From Owenia fusiformis (lineage: Eukaryota > Annelida > Polychaeta > Sabellida > Oweniidae): DNA of 64,000 bases. The DNA lies in the NCBI GenBank assembly GCA_903813345.2, contig CAIIXF020000005.1, forward strand, positions 16,369,375 through 16,433,374, given 5' to 3'. Under the pieces are notes generated by a model that saw only the letters and a list, made by a program, of their open reading frames with translations, made no database searches and was not told the origin of the DNA. Position 1 is the first letter of the stretch. Every line of letters begins with the position of its first letter. Positions 60,836 to 64,000 of this stretch are shown here, piece by piece. The position numbers were made by a program, and so were the translations under genes.

Positions 60836-62281
60836 CACTATTGCCCTCAATGGCAGTCGCTATTTGTATAATATTCAATTAAAAGTTTATCGCCCAAAAC
60901 ATATTTTCAGATAAAGCTTAATTTAAAATCTTTGAACATCTTTACATCTCAGTTGCGGCCAGAAATTTTTAAATGATGCTAGCCGTTTCGGATTGAGGGG
61001 TCGTCTCAGCAAGCTTAATTCCAGTTAACCATCAATTTTTATATTTCATAGAGGATAAAGTCATAATTCTGTTATTTATGTTTGATTATGGTAAACCCTG
61101 TACTTCATAAAATATATTTAACCGTGGTAAATTCTGTATTCAATGAAGTAAACATTTATTTATACTGTATTGTTTGATTGGTAGAAATAAATAATTGTGC
61201 TAATATAAAGTTTTACATTTCTTATTGAACTTGATAATTACTGTATTTTGGATCTTGTGCTGATGGGGCCAAATATTGTTGTCATGGAGAGAGAGAGCAA
61301 GATATGTTGTCATGGAGATAGTAAGAAACGCATTCATCATTTGTTTTACTTTTAATCTTTCCAAATCCAAGTGTGATTTTATCAATGTGTGCCTCAATGA
61401 TCCCATTAATTCTGATGTTATTTCATTTTCTAATCATTTCACAAACATTTCTTTTATAACAGTATAATACTTCTAAATTGGCATAATTTCCATGTTTAAA
61501 TTGCTTATACAGTTTTTGGCTACTGATATTATCTCTATCATCAGTTTTCATTCCACATACGAAATATCATTTATTTTGCCCAATATTTCAGTTTCATTAT
61601 TTTGAAACATTGAATACATGTTTTAATTGGCAGTTTAAAATGGTGTTCATTAACTAAATCCAATATTCAGCGCCCCTTTATATCTATTTAGGGGCCAAAT
61701 CAATACTAGACTTAGCAGGTCATCTGATTCTCAATTTGATTTTGATTTGAATTGATTCTCAGTTGGGACCCATAGTGACTTTGCTCCACCGTTCTTGGTT
61801 GAGTTTAAGTCATGGCTCTAATTGGTACAAAAATTAAGCTTCCCACGAATGCTGTTTTCCCTCCGGGGCCTTGCCATAACTAACGGAAACAATGGTGTGG
61901 ACATTTCTGGATTATTTCCGGTGTTTCCTTTTGTTGCTACCTCATTTCTCAAAGTATCCATGTCAATTTCTTGACTCTGTTGAAAGCACATGGTCCAATC
62001 AACCGTACCTCCTTATCTTATGATGACCGCACAAAATGATAGAGCGTGGGAACCGACTGTGCCAAATGCTACGGATATTGCAGCTATGTGTGTTGTGTTT
62101 TCAAGTGTTATTTTATATATGTCCGACAAATCGAATTATGGTTTTGATACTATCTAGATGTATTTAATAGTACTTAGATGTCTCGTTCATTCATTTGACC
62201 AATAAAAATCATAACTGCCTGGAAAGTAATATGAATAAAGTATGTAAATAAATGAATGAATTAAAACGTCAAATTAAGAAG
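60836..62281. other. Intergenic
   Basis: AT-rich; no gene, RNA or element recognised. Confidence 0.45.
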
Positions 62282-62656
62282 CAAAAGTCTTTTCTGGGTC
62301 ACTGCGAATGGCATGATTTCCTCGAGTCTCTTCAGTTGCAAGGCAACCATACTGGGACCGATTCGTGTCGCTCCACTACTGCCCTTGGTGGGGGCCTGCT
62401 ACCATACTATATGACTCCCGGAGTTTACTAAAGCACGTTAGTGGAGGAACCAACCACAGTCTCACAATCTGTCTCCGGCAAGAGCGGCCAGAGAACCAAC
62501 CCATGCCAAGGGCCGGTAAACGGTTGGACCTTCGGACCGGGTGTCCGTAGTGACAATGATCAACAACTCCGTACCTGGGGCTCGAACGCGGGACCTCCGT
62601 ATCCCACGACGTTCAACCGCAAAGTAGCCTCAGTCTACGCCACTAGGCTACCCTGC
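62282..62656 (-). mobile_element. tRNA-derived SINE (minus strand)
   Basis: Read from 62656 leftwards: GCAGGGTAGCCTAGTGGCGT (A box TAGCCTAGTGGCG) and, about 50 bp on, GTTCGAGCCCC (B box, plus-strand 62577-62587), then a body of about 250 bp and an A/T-rich end. This is the pol III promoter layout of a tRNA-headed SINE. It is not an intact tRNA: no cloverleaf acceptor pairing was found. Confidence 0.6.
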
Positions 62657-63498
62657 TTAGGTGTCAAAACTGCTAAAAAATAATGTAGTTGTTACAATTA
62701 TTTGCTTGGATAAACATGATATTACATTTCTTAATTGATTAATCTGATTTAGTTGGAATCGAAGTTCGACCAACGATCAAGGCAATGCAATCAACAACTC
62801 TTGCAAATGTGAACGGGAGCCGTAAAGACAGAAAGTACAAGAATCGTGATCAATGTAAAGTATTTAAGACATATCTTTGCATATCGGGTAGGACAAACAT
62901 TCCAAAATGAAGAAGAATCATTTAGAACACTTGATTTGTTACCAATATATCAATTGCGTCTCAAATGAATGAAATAAAAGGTATCGCGGGCCGAGCCGAT
63001 GAGTGAAAACAATTATAATTAACGCATCTAGATCGCTCAATATAACGGTAAGTGAATAGGTTTGTGTAGATACGTCGAGGAAAATAAGCTATTTCGACGC
63101 TTGAAATAATCTGATTACGCTTATTCATAATTACGCGTGGCTATTAAACACAAGTGTTGTAGAACAAAAACAAGAAAACTGAACGACCTATTAAGGAACT
63201 GTTTCAAAGTGTTCAAGATATATAATATGCTTATACACCATTCAAAAGTTTGCGTGATATCTCCCACGCAGGCATGGATGGAGATTTGACAAAAAAGTTG
63301 GCCTGTCTAATTCCCTATCCCGGGGTCAAATGAATGTGTCAATATCCCTACCCTTGAGCAATAAATCTGGTCAAGTATTCCCGACCTCCTGGTCCTTCCC
63401 CCAAATCTACTCTTTTTAAACATCAGATTTTCTTGTTAAAGGCTACATTATATAATTATTAAAGTGATTTCACTCCTTTTCAAAGCTTTAATACAGCC
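62657..63498. other. Intergenic
   Basis: Nothing recognised. Confidence 0.45.
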
Positions 63499-64000
63499 CA
63501 GTGGCGTAGCCAGAAATTGGTGACCAGGGGTTCGATTTTTTATGTTATCCACAACCCTCCCCCTTCATCGGTGTACCTCACATAAAAGCATTTTCTGTAT
63601 TTGTCATACATACAATTCATTCTTTAGTTAGAGTTCAATCACAGATATGTCAAATTCTGAAACATGCGATTCCCACACTTTTAGCTGATTTTTGAAAAGA
63701 TTCCAAATCAAAAGATGTTTATTTCATTTTGTTATAGAGGAGTTCCTAATAACCTCATGAACTTACAGTAACTTACTGAATACTAGTATATTCAATAGCA
63801 AATATTTTTGAGAATTAATAATACTTATTTAATCATGGCGCACATTGACAGATGAAAAATAGTAAATTGAATGGAATGAAACAGTCTGAAATTCCAAAAA
63901 GACCAAATTAAAATAACAATTGATCAACTGTGCTCTGTAACATTTGTAACGGTTGCTTGATAAGGCTTTTCATGTTTTTAACTTCCAAATGATGCTAACG
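63499..64000. mobile_element. Inverted second copy of the 53344-55373 element (cut by window edge)
   Basis: Begins CAGTGGCGTAGCCAGAAATT, then GGTGACCAGGGGTTCGATTT and CCCTCCCCCTTCAT, the reverse complement of the right end at 55250-55373. The other end lies beyond 64000. Confidence 0.75.

Overview
This window is animal nuclear DNA. It is AT-rich, its genes are split by GT-AG introns of up to about 14.6 kb, and it is crowded with short inverted-repeat transposons. The proteins are clearly metazoan. The repeat style (TIRs such as CAGGCCCGTAGCCAGG and ACAGTAAAACCTG) resembles what is seen in marine invertebrates, but I cannot place the species from sequence alone.

Three real genes can be assembled exon by exon with consistent reading phase. 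(1) Positions 1-27367, minus strand: a Ste20-family kinase of the SLK/STK10 (Slik) type. Twelve coding exons cover the start codon, the whole kinase domain, a long acidic Ser/Pro-rich linker and the start of the PKK region; the C-terminal coiled coil lies beyond the left edge. (2) Positions 28051-41511, plus strand: a complete 11-exon EXD2 gene (DEDDy 3'-5' exonuclease plus a C-terminal HNH-like CxxC domain, 658 codons). (3) Positions 42957-44627, minus strand: the last three exons of a CSRP-like LIM gene, whose 5' part is not found. SLK and EXD2 are divergent across a 683-bp promoter region with a CRE and YY1-type motifs. EXD2 and the LIM gene are convergent.

The introns and the right-hand 20 kb are mostly repeats. 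I could delimit many elements by inverted ends plus exact target-site duplications: three hAT-like elements with 8-bp TSDs (24010-24645, 25226-25773, 28210-28774); a series with CAGG/CACAGG-type or related ends and 5-6-bp TSDs (13826, 30678, 34947, 42484, 45417, 50136, 53344, 56524, 59258); and several TA-flanked, ACAGTAAAACCTG-ended MITEs. The most unusual is a 3.4-kb element at 15454-18856 in SLK intron 2. Its long inverted ends enclose a broken gene for a protein with two C-x2-C / H-x3-C modules, probably a captured or degenerate transposon gene.

Other notable structures are a duplicated, truncated copy of EXD2 exon 4 inside intron 3; a foldback element with a second, tandem-repeat-bearing element nested in it (34947-38612); a 1.6-kb pentanucleotide satellite (56909-58470) inside an inverted repeat; and a pair of loci that look like the empty and filled states of one transposon insertion. 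From 44.6 kb to the right edge I found no convincing gene beyond one possible transmembrane exon (48609-48722).
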